From positions 39,454 to 103,453 of the forward strand of contig CAZGKM010000001.1 of NCBI GenBank assembly GCA_964526325.1: a stretch of 64,000 nucleotides of DNA, written 5' to 3'. The DNA is from JACPHD01 sp964526325 (GTDB lineage Bacteria > Patescibacteriota > Patescibacteriia > Patescibacteriales > GWC2-42-12). A program made the position numbers and the translations under genes. Below the pieces are notes generated by a model. That model was given only the letters and a program-made list of their open reading frames with translations, had not been told where the DNA came from and ran no database searches. Shown here one piece after another: positions 16,978-25,746 of this stretch; position 1 is the first letter of the stretch; each line of letters starts with the position of its first letter.

Positions 16978-19056
16978 TTATTTCTCTTTGCCGCCGATAA
17001 TCTCTTCAGCTACATTTTTCGGCACCTCGGAATAATAAGCAAACTCCATGCTATAGCTAGCTCTGCCCTGCGTCATTGATCTTAGCTGCGTAGCGTATCC
17101 GAACATTGCGGCCAAGGGAACTTTAGCTTTAATAAATTTAACATTGGCGCGGTCTCCCATTTCTTCGATTTGCGCTCTTTTTGAATTAAGGTCGCCAATT
17201 ACTTCACCCATAAATTCTTCCGGCGTTACCGCTTCAACTTTCATAATCGGCTCCAAAATAACCGGCGATGCTTTACGGCAAGCTTCCTGAAATGCCATAG
17301 AGCCGGCAATCTTAAAGGCCGCTTCCGAAGAATCAACTTCATGGTAAGAACCTTCAAATACGGTTACCTTAACATCAACTATGGAATAACCGGCTAAAAT
17401 ACCTTTATCCAAAGCTTCTTTTACGCCTTTTTCAATTGCCGGTATATATTCACGCGGAATTGAACCGCCCTTGACTTCATCAAGAAATTCAAAACCTTTG
17501 CCGGTTTCGTTCGGTTCAACTTTAAGCCAGCAATGGCCGTATTGGCCGCGCCCGCCCGATTGTTTAATATATTTTCCTTCGGCTTCAGCCGATTTTTTGA
17601 TGGTTTCGCGATAAGCCACTTGCGGCTTACCGACATTAGCTTCAACCTTAAATTCACGCTTCATTCGGTCAACGATTATGTCTAAATGGAGTTCCCCCAT
17701 GCCGGCGATAATAGTCTGCATGGTTTCTTCATCGCTTCTTACCCTAAAAGTCGGATCTTCTTCGGCCAATTTTGATAAAGCCATGCCCATCTTTTCCTGA
17801 TCGGCCTTGGTTTTTGGCTCAATAGCGATAGATATAACCGTTTCGGGAAAAGTAATTGATTCTAAAACCAACGGCCTGTTTTCATCGCACAAAGTATTGC
17901 CGGTAGTCGTGGCTTTTAAACCGATGGCGGCGGCAATTTCTCCGGAATAAACTTCCTGGACTTCTTCACGATGGTTGGCATGCATCCTGACAATACGGCC
18001 GATTCTTTCGCGGTTACCGGTAGTAGTATTTAAAACATAAGAGCCTGATTGCAAAACTCCGCTATAAACTCTGATAAAACAAAGTTTGCCTACGTATGGA
18101 TCGGTGGCAATTTTAAAAGCTAAGGCCGCGAAAGGTTCGGAATCGGACGGTTTAACTTCGGTAATCTTTTCTTTATCATCAGGGCTAAAACCGGTAATAA
18201 CCGGCACATCCAACGGCGAAGGCAAATATTCAACTACCGCGTCGAGCAAAGACTGTACGCCTTTATTTTTTAAAGCGCTGCCGCAAAGCACCGGTACAAT
18301 TTTATTATTAATAACGGCTTGGCGCAAAACTCTTTTTAAATCCTCGTTGGCGATTTCTTCGCCGGCCAAATATTTATTCATCAAGGTTTCATCATTATCG
18401 GCTATAGCTTCAATTAATTTTGACCGATATTCTTCGGCTTTTTCTTTCATATCATCCGGAATCTCGCGATCTTCCCATTTAGTGCCAAGCTCATCCAGAA
18501 AAAAACGCGCCCTTCTTTCGAATAAATCGATTATGCCTAAAAATTGATCTTCAGCGCCAATCGGCAGCTGAATCGGATGAGCATGTTTAGTTAATCTTTT
18601 ATAAATTGATTCCAGGTCGGCATAAAAATTCGCTCCCGTGCGATCCATCTTATTGATAAAAGCGATGCGAGGTACGTTGTATTTATCCGCCTGGTGCCAA
18701 ACCGTTTCTGATTGAGGTTCTACTCCGGCTACGCCGTCAAAAACCACTACGCCGCCGTCCAAGACCCTAAGGGAGCGCTCTACTTCGGCCGTAAAATCAA
18801 CGTGTCCGGGCGTATCAATCAAATTAATCCGGCAATCTTTCCAAAAACAAGTAGTGGCGGCGCTGGTAATAGTAATGCCGCGTTCGCGTTCCTGCTCCAT
18901 CCAATCCATTTCGGCCGCACCTTCGTGCACTTCGCCGATTTTATGCTTTTTACCGGTATAAAATAAAATACGCTCGCTAACCGTAGTTTTGCCGGCGTCA
19001 ATATGGGCGATAATGCCGATATTTCTGGTTTTTTCCAACGAATATTCTCTGGGCAT
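16978..19056 (-). CDS. fusA: Elongation factor G
   Basis: Translocation GTPase. Motifs: AHIDAGKTT (P-loop), DTPGHVDF (switch II), NKMDRTGA. Domain IV contains GGRGQYGHCWLKVEP and the C-terminal domain V ends GEVIGDLNSKRAQI and QGRASYSMEF. 692 aa, standard. Between rpsG and tuf, as in the str operon, except for two small unknown genes on its flanks. Confidence 0.97.
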   Translation of the reverse strand: MPREYSLEKTRNIGIIAHIDAGKTTVSERILFYTGKKHKIGEVHEGAAEMDWMEQERERGITITSAATTCFWKDCRINLIDTPGHVDFTAEVERSLRVLDGGVVVFDGVAGVEPQSETVWHQADKYNVPRIAFINKMDRTGANFYADLESIYKRLTKHAHPIQLPIGAEDQFLGIIDLFERRARFFLDELGTKWEDREIPDDMKEKAEEYRSKLIEAIADNDETLMNKYLAGEEIANEDLKRVLRQAVINNKIVPVLCGSALKNKGVQSLLDAVVEYLPSPLDVPVITGFSPDDKEKITEVKPSDSEPFAALAFKIATDPYVGKLCFIRVYSGVLQSGSYVLNTTTGNRERIGRIVRMHANHREEVQEVYSGEIAAAIGLKATTTGNTLCDENRPLVLESITFPETVISIAIEPKTKADQEKMGMALSKLAEEDPTFRVRSDEETMQTIIAGMGELHLDIIVDRMKREFKVEANVGKPQVAYRETIKKSAEAEGKYIKQSGGRGQYGHCWLKVEPNETGKGFEFLDEVKGGSIPREYIPAIEKGVKEALDKGILAGYSIVDVKVTVFEGSYHEVDSSEAAFKIAGSMAFQEACRKASPVILEPIMKVEAVTPEEFMGEVIGDLNSKRAQIEEMGDRANVKFIKAKVPLAAMFGYATQLRSMTQGRASYSMEFAYYSEVPKNVAEEIIGGKEK

Positions 19057-19105
19057 AATAAAAAAATTTCTAATTTATAAATTTTTAGGAATTAAAAATA
19101 CAAAA

Positions 19106-19315
19106 TTATTTTAAATTATTTTGTACTTCCAAATTATTTTTTTCCAAACTATTGTTTATATTTTCTATATCTTCTACCGCCTGATTTTTTATTTCTTTGC
19201 TTTGCTCAACTTGACCCTTCCGGTTCGTTATTCCAAGCGCGATAACGGCGATTATTAAAATTGCAATTATAATAATTATTAAGCCAAAACCTTTTTGTTT
19301 ATAATTCAAAGCCAT
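19106..19315 (-). CDS. Small single-span membrane protein with pilin-like N-terminus
   Basis: 69 aa. MALNYKQKGFGLIIIIIAIL is followed by more hydrophobic residues to position ~28, then a charged, Asn/Glu-rich tail (KEIKNQAVEDIENINNSLEK) that is probably helical and periplasmic. The basic stretch plus G-F before the hydrophobic helix looks like a class III (type IV pilin) signal with cleavage between G and F, but the Glu expected at mature position 5 is Ile here. It begins 2 bases after the rpsG stop and lies before fusA, so it is translated within the str operon. Could be a plain membrane-anchored coiled coil instead. Confidence 0.55.
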   Translation of the reverse strand: MALNYKQKGFGLIIIIIAILIIAVIALGITNRKGQVEQSKEIKNQAVEDIENINNSLEKNNLEVQNNLK

Positions 19316-19317
19316 AT

Positions 19318-19785
19318 TTATCTGGAAAAATGTGCAAACGCTTTATTGGCTTCGGCCATGCGGTGGACTTCAGCTCTTTTTTTGACGGCCGTGCCTTCGC
19401 CTTTGGCCGCATCAAGAATTTCTATGGATAATTTTTCTGCCATTGACTTGCCTTTCCTGGCGCGAGCCGCATTAATAATCCAGCGGCAGCCTAAATTAAA
19501 ACGGCGCTCACCCCTAACTTGATGCGGAATCTGATAATTAGCGCCGCCGATGCGACGTCCGCGAATTTCTAAGAGCGGGCTAACCTGCTTTAAAGCCTTA
19601 TTAAAAACATGTCTAGGATCTTGCTTTGTCGTCTCTTTAATAAGATCCAGGCAATTATAAACAATTTTTTGCGCAACGGTCTTTTTGCCGCGCTCCATTA
19701 TATAATTAATAAACTTGGCGATATCAGGATCGTTATATTTTACGTCAACTTGTATTTTTCTTTTTGAGACTGGTTTTCCTCTCAT
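19318..19785 (-). CDS. rpsG: Ribosomal protein S7 (uS7)
   Basis: Initiator of the 16S 3' domain assembly. MRGKPVSKRKIQVDVKYNDP start, NPR-type segments (VSPLLEIRGRRIGGANYQIP) and RWIINAARARKGKSMAEKLS. 155 aa, normal. The start codon touches the N gap, and the first 55 bases are repeated beyond it; the repeated copy supports the same ATG. Confidence 0.95.
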   Translation of the reverse strand: MRGKPVSKRKIQVDVKYNDPDIAKFINYIMERGKKTVAQKIVYNCLDLIKETTKQDPRHVFNKALKQVSPLLEIRGRRIGGANYQIPHQVRGERRFNLGCRWIINAARARKGKSMAEKLSIEILDAAKGEGTAVKKRAEVHRMAEANKAFAHFSR

Positions 19786-19786
19786 A

Positions 19787-19886
19787 NNNNNNNNNNNNNN
19801 NNNNNNNNNNNNNNNNNNNNNNNNNNNNNNNNNNNNNNNNNNNNNNNNNNNNNNNNNNNNNNNNNNNNNNNNNNNNNNNNNNNNNN
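19787..19886. other. Scaffold gap (100 N) with 55-bp duplicated flanks
   Basis: The 55 bases 19732-19786 equal 19887-19941. Read as an unmerged contig overlap at the 5' end of rpsG; merging gives normal rpsL-rpsG spacing. Confidence 0.9.
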
Positions 19887-19982
19887 GTTATATTTTACGT
19901 CAACTTGTATTTTTCTTTTTGAGACTGGTTTTCCTCTCATAAATTCATTATTTTACTTGATATATTATATTTTTTGAAAAAA

Positions 19983-20402
19983 TTAACCTTTTGGCGTTTT
20001 CGCTCCGTAGCAGCTGCGGCTTTGCCTTCGTCCTTCAACTCCCTGGGTATCGTAAACGCCGCGGATTATTTTATACCTGACACCTGGCAAATCTTTGGTT
20101 TTTCCGCCTTTTAACAAAACAATGGAGTGCTCTTGCAAATTATGGCCGATGCCGGGAATGTAAGCGGTTACTTCCATGCCGTTTGACAATCTAACGCGGG
20201 CGATTTTTCTTAAGGCTGAGTTAGGCTTTTTCGGCGTAGTCGTAGTTACCTTTAAACAAACTCCGCGCTTAAAAGGAGCTCCCTTGGATAATTCGGTTCT
20301 TTTTCTATGCAAAGTATCCAGCGTTGACTGCAGCGCCGGCGATTTGGTTTTGGCTTTGTATGACTTTCTACCTTTGCGGACTAATTGATTGAATGTTGGC
20401 AT
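19983..20402 (-). CDS. rpsL: Ribosomal protein S12 (uS12)
   Basis: Decoding-centre protein. MPTFNQLVRKGRKSY start, TTPKKPNSALRKIARVRLSN (canonical streptomycin-site loop with K-P-N-S), GIGHNLQEHS and LPGVRYKIIRG. 139 aa with a normal end. First gene of the str operon; the upstream 45 bases are AT-rich with a TATAAT hexamer very near the start. Confidence 0.96.
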   Translation of the reverse strand: MPTFNQLVRKGRKSYKAKTKSPALQSTLDTLHRKRTELSKGAPFKRGVCLKVTTTTPKKPNSALRKIARVRLSNGMEVTAYIPGIGHNLQEHSIVLLKGGKTKDLPGVRYKIIRGVYDTQGVEGRRQSRSCYGAKTPKG

Positions 20403-20447
20403 ATTAAAATTATAAATTTTTCTAAATTCGTTTATAACTAAAACAAA

Positions 20448-20462
20448 CCCCGAAGCTTCGGG
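20448..20462 (-). terminator. Hairpin terminator downstream of the M50 protease
   Basis: CCCGAAGCTTCGGG palindrome followed on the minus strand by GTTTGTTTT. It lies between the M50 gene and rpsL and would end transcription from the M50 gene. Confidence 0.55.
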
Positions 20463-20624
20463 ATGTGTAAAACTTAATTACTTATATTAATTTAACACAA
20501 GGAATAAAAACGGTCAAGAGGCAGTAAAAATACCTAAAAACTCTTTTTATTCAAGCTAAAAAACAATTTTATATTCGCCAATACCACAACTTATGACAAT
20601 TTAACTCATGATCAAAAGATTTAC

Positions 20625-21245
20625 TTAAATTCCCACAATCAGCTTAAATAAAAAATTTATAACCGGTATGATTAGAGAAAAACCGAATAAAATGAAAAGT
20701 AAAACGAGGGCAAAACCGAATTGCTCTAATTTTAAAAAATTCATCTGCCAATCATAAGGCAAAAACGGCATCAACACTTTTGAGCCGTCCAGTGGCGGAA
20801 TAGGCAGAAGATTCAACACCATTAAAAATATATTTAAATATACTATTATTTGGAATAAACCGATTAATACAAGATTAAATGATATTAAATAACCGGAAAA
20901 AAATCTCAATAATAAGCCAAAAAACAAGGCTATCGCAAAATTTGACAATGGGCCGGCCAGAGCCACTTTAGCTGAGCCATATTTTTGATCCCGTAAATTA
21001 TAGGGATTAAATGGCACGGGCTTAGCGTAACCGAATAAAAAAGGCATTTTAGTGATCACAAGCATAAAAGGCAAAATAATTGAGCCCCAAATATCTATAT
21101 GAGGTATTGGATTAATGGTTAATCTTCCCGCATCCTTCGCGGTTGGATCGCCTAAGTAATTCGCCATCCAACCGTGCATATATTCATGGATGATTACCGA
21201 AAAAATTAATACGATAATTTGAAATATTATTAATTGCGATTCCAT
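20625..21245 (-). CDS. Site-2 protease family (M50) intramembrane metalloprotease
   Basis: 206 aa with about five hydrophobic segments. The zinc motif HEYMH (HExxH) lies in the first membrane helix, and the third ligand is in NLLPIPPLDGSKVL, the LDG form of the M50 motif. No PDZ domain, so it belongs to the short S2P group (rhomboid-like size; YwhC/SpoIVFB-related) rather than RseP. Such proteases cut membrane-bound regulators; the substrate is not evident from neighbours. The divergent partner is rpmB. Confidence 0.88.
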   Translation of the reverse strand: MESQLIIFQIIVLIFSVIIHEYMHGWMANYLGDPTAKDAGRLTINPIPHIDIWGSIILPFMLVITKMPFLFGYAKPVPFNPYNLRDQKYGSAKVALAGPLSNFAIALFFGLLLRFFSGYLISFNLVLIGLFQIIVYLNIFLMVLNLLPIPPLDGSKVLMPFLPYDWQMNFLKLEQFGFALVLLFILFGFSLIIPVINFLFKLIVGI

Positions 21246-21316
21246 AAATACATAATTTAATAATTGAAAATTATTTGAAAATTGAGATTTGAAAATTACT
21301 TATATCTTACCATATC

Positions 21317-21345
21317 TTGCTTTTTACTTCAAAAGCTGTTAGTAT
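21317..21345 (+). promoter_or_regulatory. Sigma-70-like promoter of rpmB
   Basis: TTGCTT, 17-base spacer, TAGTAT, ending 33 bases before the rpmB ATG on the plus strand. Confidence 0.45.
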
Positions 21346-21378
21346 GAAATTATTAAAAAATAATTAAACAAAATTTGT

Positions 21379-21558
21379 ATGGCAAAAAGATGCGATGTTT
21401 GCGGACGAGGTTCGACTAAAGACGCCTCCCGATCCCACTCTAATATCAAAACCATTAAAAGGCAATTTATAAATCTCCAGGTAAAAAAAATAGACGGAAA
21501 AAATATGGTCGTCTGCGCTAAATGCATTAAGACGATGGCGAAAGTTAAAAAGGTTTAG
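21379..21558 (+). CDS. rpmB: Ribosomal protein L28 (bL28), short form
   Basis: 59 aa reading MAKRCDVCGRGSTKDASRSH, a middle KTIKRQFINLQVKKIDGK and an end VVCAKCIKTMAKV. This is the L28 pattern with a zinc-type CxxC at each end (CDVC, CAKC). It is too short for a 60-aa ORF cut-off and is on the plus strand, opposite to a spurious minus-strand frame. It has its own promoter-like sequence and a very strong terminator, so it is a monocistronic ribosomal gene outside the big operon. Confidence 0.93.
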   Translation: MAKRCDVCGRGSTKDASRSHSNIKTIKRQFINLQVKKIDGKNMVVCAKCIKTMAKVKKV

Positions 21559-21580
21559 CCTATTATTTTTTTAGATACAT

Positions 21581-21630
21581 AAAAACGCCCCGCCCTGCCC
21601 CGCAATATGCGGGGCGGGGCGGGACGTTTT
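21581..21630. terminator. Strong bidirectional terminator between rpmB and the AI-2E gene
   Basis: A hairpin of about 16 GC base pairs (CCCGCCC-TGCCCCGCA with TGCGGGG-CGGGGCGGG) flanked by AAAAACG and CGTTTTT, placed between convergent genes. Its tip contains the same CCCCG...TGCGGGG hairpin found in the bipA leader and in the nrdG-like gene. Confidence 0.85.
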
Positions 21631-21638
21631 TAAATCTA

Positions 21639-22724
21639 TTATTTGATCTCTTTTTTATCACTGTCGTTCGTAATATAAAAATAAATATGCATCAGGGCGA
21701 AAAGCAGACTTAAAATAATCGGGCCCAAAATAAAGCCGACCGGTCCGAATAAAATCAATCCGCCGAAAACTGAAAAAAGTGTTAATAAAGGATGCAGTTT
21801 CATACCGCGCCCGATAAGCTTCGGACCTAAAAAATTATCTATCAAACCGACGGCTAGCGCCCCCCAAAGTAGCAAGCCGACCGCGGAAAATACCTGCCCG
21901 CTGACAAACATTAAAATAACCGCCGGTACAAAAACCAGAGAGGTGCCCAGACTCGGAACCAGGGCCGCTATACAGGCAGCCGCTCCCCAAAGGATAGCGT
22001 TAGGCACGCCAAAAATCATAAAGCCAATAGTGGTTAAGAAGCCTTGTATAAAAGCCAGCGTGAAACTGCCTTTAACAACCGAACTGATGGCTAACTCCAA
22101 TTTATCCAAAATCATCTGGTCGTCAAGATCGGCTAAGGGGCTATAATCTATAACCGCTTGCTTTAATTTATGGCCATCTTTAAGTAAATAATAAAATGAA
22201 ACCAAAAAAATAAAAAAAGAAACAAAGATACTGGCAAAATTAGAAAATAAACCGCCCAAATTATTTAAAAGCCAGCTTAAGCCCTCTTTAAAATACTGTC
22301 CGAAATCAATGGAAAACGCCGGCGGCAGAAGAAAATAATGGCGAATATTTTCTGACAAACTGTTAAATATATTTATAAAATTATCTTTACCGCCGCCGTC
22401 TACCATGGAAATGTAAAGCTGGCGCAACTCATCTATAATTCTTACGCCTAAAAAAATTAGCGGAGTTAATATAATAACCGCCACGGCAACAGCCGTCAGC
22501 GCGGCTGCCAAGCCTTCGTGATTAAAAGAATACTTTAATATCTTGCGATAAAGAGGCTGAAAGACTACCGTGAAAACCACAGCTAAAATAAAAACTGAAG
22601 CAAACGGCCGTAAAACATAAAATGACAAAACTAAAGTTACGATCAGCAAAACCAGCAAAAAATAAAATTGCGGTTTTTGATTTTTTGCATCGTTAGAAAT
22701 TTTTACCTCGTTTGAAATTTTCAT
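21639..22724 (-). CDS. AI-2E family transporter (PerM/YdiK-type permease)
   Basis: 361 aa with paired hydrophobic segments at the N-terminus (about 20-60), a middle soluble region and five or so C-terminal helices, including GAAACIAALVPSLGTSLVFVP and GLIDNFLGPKLIGRG, which are typical of the family. Members export small molecules or act as Na+/H+ antiporters; the substrate cannot be told. The N-terminus (MKISNEVKISNDAKNQ) is hydrophilic and partly encoded by sequence resembling the ends of the dispersed TTTCTAACG repeat. It lies 9 bases from the P-type ATPase and may be cotranscribed with it. Confidence 0.85.
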   Translation of the reverse strand: MKISNEVKISNDAKNQKPQFYFLLVLLIVTLVLSFYVLRPFASVFILAVVFTVVFQPLYRKILKYSFNHEGLAAALTAVAVAVIILTPLIFLGVRIIDELRQLYISMVDGGGKDNFINIFNSLSENIRHYFLLPPAFSIDFGQYFKEGLSWLLNNLGGLFSNFASIFVSFFIFLVSFYYLLKDGHKLKQAVIDYSPLADLDDQMILDKLELAISSVVKGSFTLAFIQGFLTTIGFMIFGVPNAILWGAAACIAALVPSLGTSLVFVPAVILMFVSGQVFSAVGLLLWGALAVGLIDNFLGPKLIGRGMKLHPLLTLFSVFGGLILFGPVGFILGPIILSLLFALMHIYFYITNDSDKKEIK

Positions 22725-22733
22725 ATATATATT

Positions 22734-25442
22734 TTAAATTTTAGTTAATTTTCTTCGATAAAAAAACTTTCTTACTTCTTCGACAAATATTACAGAAGCC
22801 GCGACAGGTATAATAGTCAGCCAGTCGGATAATTCCAAAGGAACTGTCCGCATAATTTTTTGCATTGCCGGATTATATACGACTAAAAGCTGCAAAGAAA
22901 TAACAATTAATGTAGCGCCGACTAAAAATTTATTGGACAAAGGATTCGTCCGAAAAACCGATTTTCTCTCGGAACGGCAATTCCAGGCATTAAACCACTG
23001 AAATACTGCCAAGGTTGTTAGCGAGACTGTCCAGGCTTTAGCAAAATCGGTTTCAAAACCCGCCGGCATAAATCCTTCCGCAGGCAAATACTGCCTAAAA
23101 AGATAAAGTGTCCCAATCGCCATGGGCAAAGCCATTATAACTATCCTTTTAGCCATTAACTCATCAACAATATATTTATTCGGCCGCTTGAATTTTTCCG
23201 ATAAAAGCTTTTTCTCTTTCGGCTCCATGGCTAGAGCTACATCAAGAAAACCGTCGGTTACGAAATTGAGCCAGATAATATGCGCCGGCAATAATGGCAA
23301 AGGAAAACTAATAGCTAAAGCTCCGGCAATGGTTAAAACTTCTCCTACATTGGTTGAAAATAGATAAAGAATAACTTTCTTTATAGTTTTATAAATACTC
23401 CTCCCCTCTTCAACGGCATAAACTATGTTGCTTAAATTATCGTCGAGCAGCACAATATCGGAAGCTTCTTTGGCTACTTCAGTGCCGATTCTGCCCATGG
23501 CAACGCCTAAATCGGCGGCCACGAGCGAAGGCGCATCATTAACCCCGTCTCCGGTCATGGCAATAATTTCTCCGCGCGCTTTATAGGCTTGAATAATTCT
23601 TAATTTATGATTCGGCGTAACTCTGGCAAAAACCGAACAGGCCGAAATTTTTTCCTGCAAACTTCTGTCGTTTAAACCGTCAATCTCTTGACCGATTAAA
23701 ACAGTATCGTTGGTATGATAGATACCGGCTTCTTTAGCGATTGAAATCGCGGTATTTTTATGATCTCCAGTTATCATGACAACGCGGATATTGGCTGAAA
23801 TTATCTTTTTAATGGCTTCAATTACTTCTAAACGAAGCGAATCTCTCATGCCTAAAAATCCTACGAAAGTTAAATTATTAATTTCTTCAGCTTTTAAAAT
23901 ATCGCCTGGGTCGAAATTCACCGCTAAGGCCACTACCCTCATTCCCTTCTTTGACATTTCTAAAAATACCGATTCCAATTTTTCTTTTTCTTTATCCTTT
24001 AACGGAAAACTTTTACCGTCATGCCAATTTTTTTGGCAAAGTTTTAAAATTTCTTCGGGAGCGCCGGCCACGGCTAATAATTTTTTATCATCCACAAGAT
24101 GCACCGTAGCATGATATTTAAGCTTATAATCAAAAGGCAAATCTACTATAAGCGGTGATTCATTTTCTAATTGATCTTTATTAAAGCCGAGTTTTTGTCC
24201 GAAAATATTCATCGCCGCTTCGGTCGGATCGCCGGACACGCTCCATTGCTTGGAATTTTCATTAAACATAATGCGTGCGTCAGCGCAAAAAACGGCAATT
24301 TTACCGGCAAAAAAAAGTTTGGAATGATTAGGCAGACAAACCGCTTTTTCCTCAAATTTAATTTCACCCCTAGGATCATAGCCGACGCCACTGACTTCAA
24401 ACATTTTACCGTCTAAATAAACTTTTTGCACTACCATTTCATTATTGGTGATTGTTCCGGTTTTATCTACCGCGATTATCCGCGCTTGGCCCAAAGCTTC
24501 AACCGCTTGCAGTTTTTTCACTAAAACATTCTGTTTGCTCATCCGCCAAACCCCCGTAGCCAAAACTAGGGTCATAACAATCGGCAAACCTTCAGGAATC
24601 ATGGAAACGACTAAAGAAACTACCGTCATAAACATGTTGGTTATTGGTTTTCCCGAGGCCAAGCCGAAAAAAAATAATAAAACGCTGATGCCGGAAACAG
24701 CCGCGACAATCAAGCGGGTTAAATATCTGATATTAGTTTTAAAAGGCATTTCCGTATCTATAGCCTGAATTTCTTGGGCTATTTTACCGATAACGGTATT
24801 TAAACCTGTCTCTACTACAATCGCTTTGCCGTTGCCTGATAAAATATAAGAACCCTTAAACACCATGTTTTTCTGTTCTTGAATCTGTATATTATTTTTC
24901 TTTATTACTTCATTAATCTTATAAACCGGTTCCGATTCTCCGGTAAGCATTGATTCGTTAATATTTAAATTATGGGACAAAATTATGCGCGCATCAGCCG
25001 GAATCTTTTCCCCTTCTTGTAAAATTATAATATCTCCCGGCACGACTTCGCTGTCAGAAATAATCATTTCTCTGCCTTGGCGTAAAACTACGGCTTTAGT
25101 TTCTACAAAATTCTTAAGAGCTAATAGCGTATTTTGCGCTTTGCCTTCCTGAATAGCGCCGATAACGGCATTAAAAATCAATATGGCTAAGATAATTGAA
25201 CCGTCAACAATTTCAGACATGGCAAAAATTATCGAAGCGGCAATCAATAAAACATAAATTAACGGACTTTGAAATTGGCGAAAAAAAATAATGGCCGGAT
25301 TATCTACTTTTATTTCCAGCAGCCTGTTTTCACCGTATTTTTTCAGCCTGTCTGCCGCCGCTTCAAAACTTAAGCCGTTATCATCAGATTGCAGTTGTTT
25401 CAAAATATCAAACTCTAATTTTGCATGCCAATTATTTTCCAT
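22734..25442 (-). CDS. Cation-transporting P-type ATPase, P2A (Ca2+ pump-like)
   Basis: 902 aa, full length. N-terminal cation ATPase domain, TGES in the actuator (MLTGESEPV), the phosphorylation site DKTGT, and MTGDGVNDAPSL in the P domain. TM4 has PEGLP and TM6 has NFVTDGFLDVALAMEP; PEGL plus N..TD matches Ca2+ (SERCA/PMR1) pumps better than Na+/K+ or H+ pumps. About ten membrane helices. Likely role: Ca2+ or Mn2+ export at the cytoplasmic membrane. Upstream lies the tRNA nest. Confidence 0.9.
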   Translation of the reverse strand: MENNWHAKLEFDILKQLQSDDNGLSFEAAADRLKKYGENRLLEIKVDNPAIIFFRQFQSPLIYVLLIAASIIFAMSEIVDGSIILAILIFNAVIGAIQEGKAQNTLLALKNFVETKAVVLRQGREMIISDSEVVPGDIIILQEGEKIPADARIILSHNLNINESMLTGESEPVYKINEVIKKNNIQIQEQKNMVFKGSYILSGNGKAIVVETGLNTVIGKIAQEIQAIDTEMPFKTNIRYLTRLIVAAVSGISVLLFFFGLASGKPITNMFMTVVSLVVSMIPEGLPIVMTLVLATGVWRMSKQNVLVKKLQAVEALGQARIIAVDKTGTITNNEMVVQKVYLDGKMFEVSGVGYDPRGEIKFEEKAVCLPNHSKLFFAGKIAVFCADARIMFNENSKQWSVSGDPTEAAMNIFGQKLGFNKDQLENESPLIVDLPFDYKLKYHATVHLVDDKKLLAVAGAPEEILKLCQKNWHDGKSFPLKDKEKEKLESVFLEMSKKGMRVVALAVNFDPGDILKAEEINNLTFVGFLGMRDSLRLEVIEAIKKIISANIRVVMITGDHKNTAISIAKEAGIYHTNDTVLIGQEIDGLNDRSLQEKISACSVFARVTPNHKLRIIQAYKARGEIIAMTGDGVNDAPSLVAADLGVAMGRIGTEVAKEASDIVLLDDNLSNIVYAVEEGRSIYKTIKKVILYLFSTNVGEVLTIAGALAISFPLPLLPAHIIWLNFVTDGFLDVALAMEPKEKKLLSEKFKRPNKYIVDELMAKRIVIMALPMAIGTLYLFRQYLPAEGFMPAGFETDFAKAWTVSLTTLAVFQWFNAWNCRSERKSVFRTNPLSNKFLVGATLIVISLQLLVVYNPAMQKIMRTVPLELSDWLTIIPVAASVIFVEEVRKFFYRRKLTKI

Positions 25443-25567
25443 GAATTATATTTATTAATTTAAGCCGCTCAAAGTCTCTTCATGCCAAGATAGGGAGAAA
25501 CGAACCACCGCTACCCCGTATAAAATCAAGGCCACCGACCTTGCGCCGCGCCCGCTTGCCTAGTCTA

Positions 25568-25746
25568 TCGGGATACCCGGAATCGGACCGGGGCTACAAG
25601 CACCTTTACCCCGTTAAATACACAGTCGGGGCGGAGAGAATCGAACTCTCGCTACAAGACCCCCAGCCTTGCGTACTACCATTATACAACGCCCCGATAA
25701 ATTTAACGGCGCAAGTGCTCGCGTACTGCCATTATACTATATCCCG
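25568..25746 (-). other. Middle pair of tRNA-like halves, split by an insert carrying tRNA-Pro
   Basis: 5' half from 25746: acceptor CGGGATA, TA, D arm GTATAATGGCAGTAC, then G and CGAGCAC. 3' half ending 25568: GTGCTTG, TAGC, a perfect T arm CCCGG-TCCGATT-CCGGG, acceptor TATCCCG and discriminator A. Acceptor strands pair 7 of 7, and CGAGCAC pairs with GTGCTTG. The halves are separated at the anticodon loop by about 100 bases framed by CCGTTAAAT (as ATTTAACGG on the other side). C1-G72 is typical of proline tRNA. Whether the halves are joined into a working tRNA is unknown. Confidence 0.5.
25626..25696 (-). tRNA. tRNA-Pro(GGG)
   Basis: Complete cloverleaf on the minus strand: acceptor CGGGGCG with CGCCCCG (7 pairs, C1-G72), D stem GTA/TAC, anticodon arm CAAGG-CTGGGGG-TCTTG with anticodon GGG after T33, variable TAGC, and T arm GAGAG-TTCGATT-CTCTC. 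Discriminator A; CCA is not encoded. C1-G72 and the anticodon both point to proline. It lies at the centre of two more pairs of tRNA halves and is directly framed by a CCGTTAAAT / ATTTAACGG inverted repeat (25611-25619 and 25701-25709). Confidence 0.88.

Noticed and set aside
21339..21527. 62-codon minus-strand frame
   Set aside because: Antisense of rpmB, whose L28 pattern is clear.
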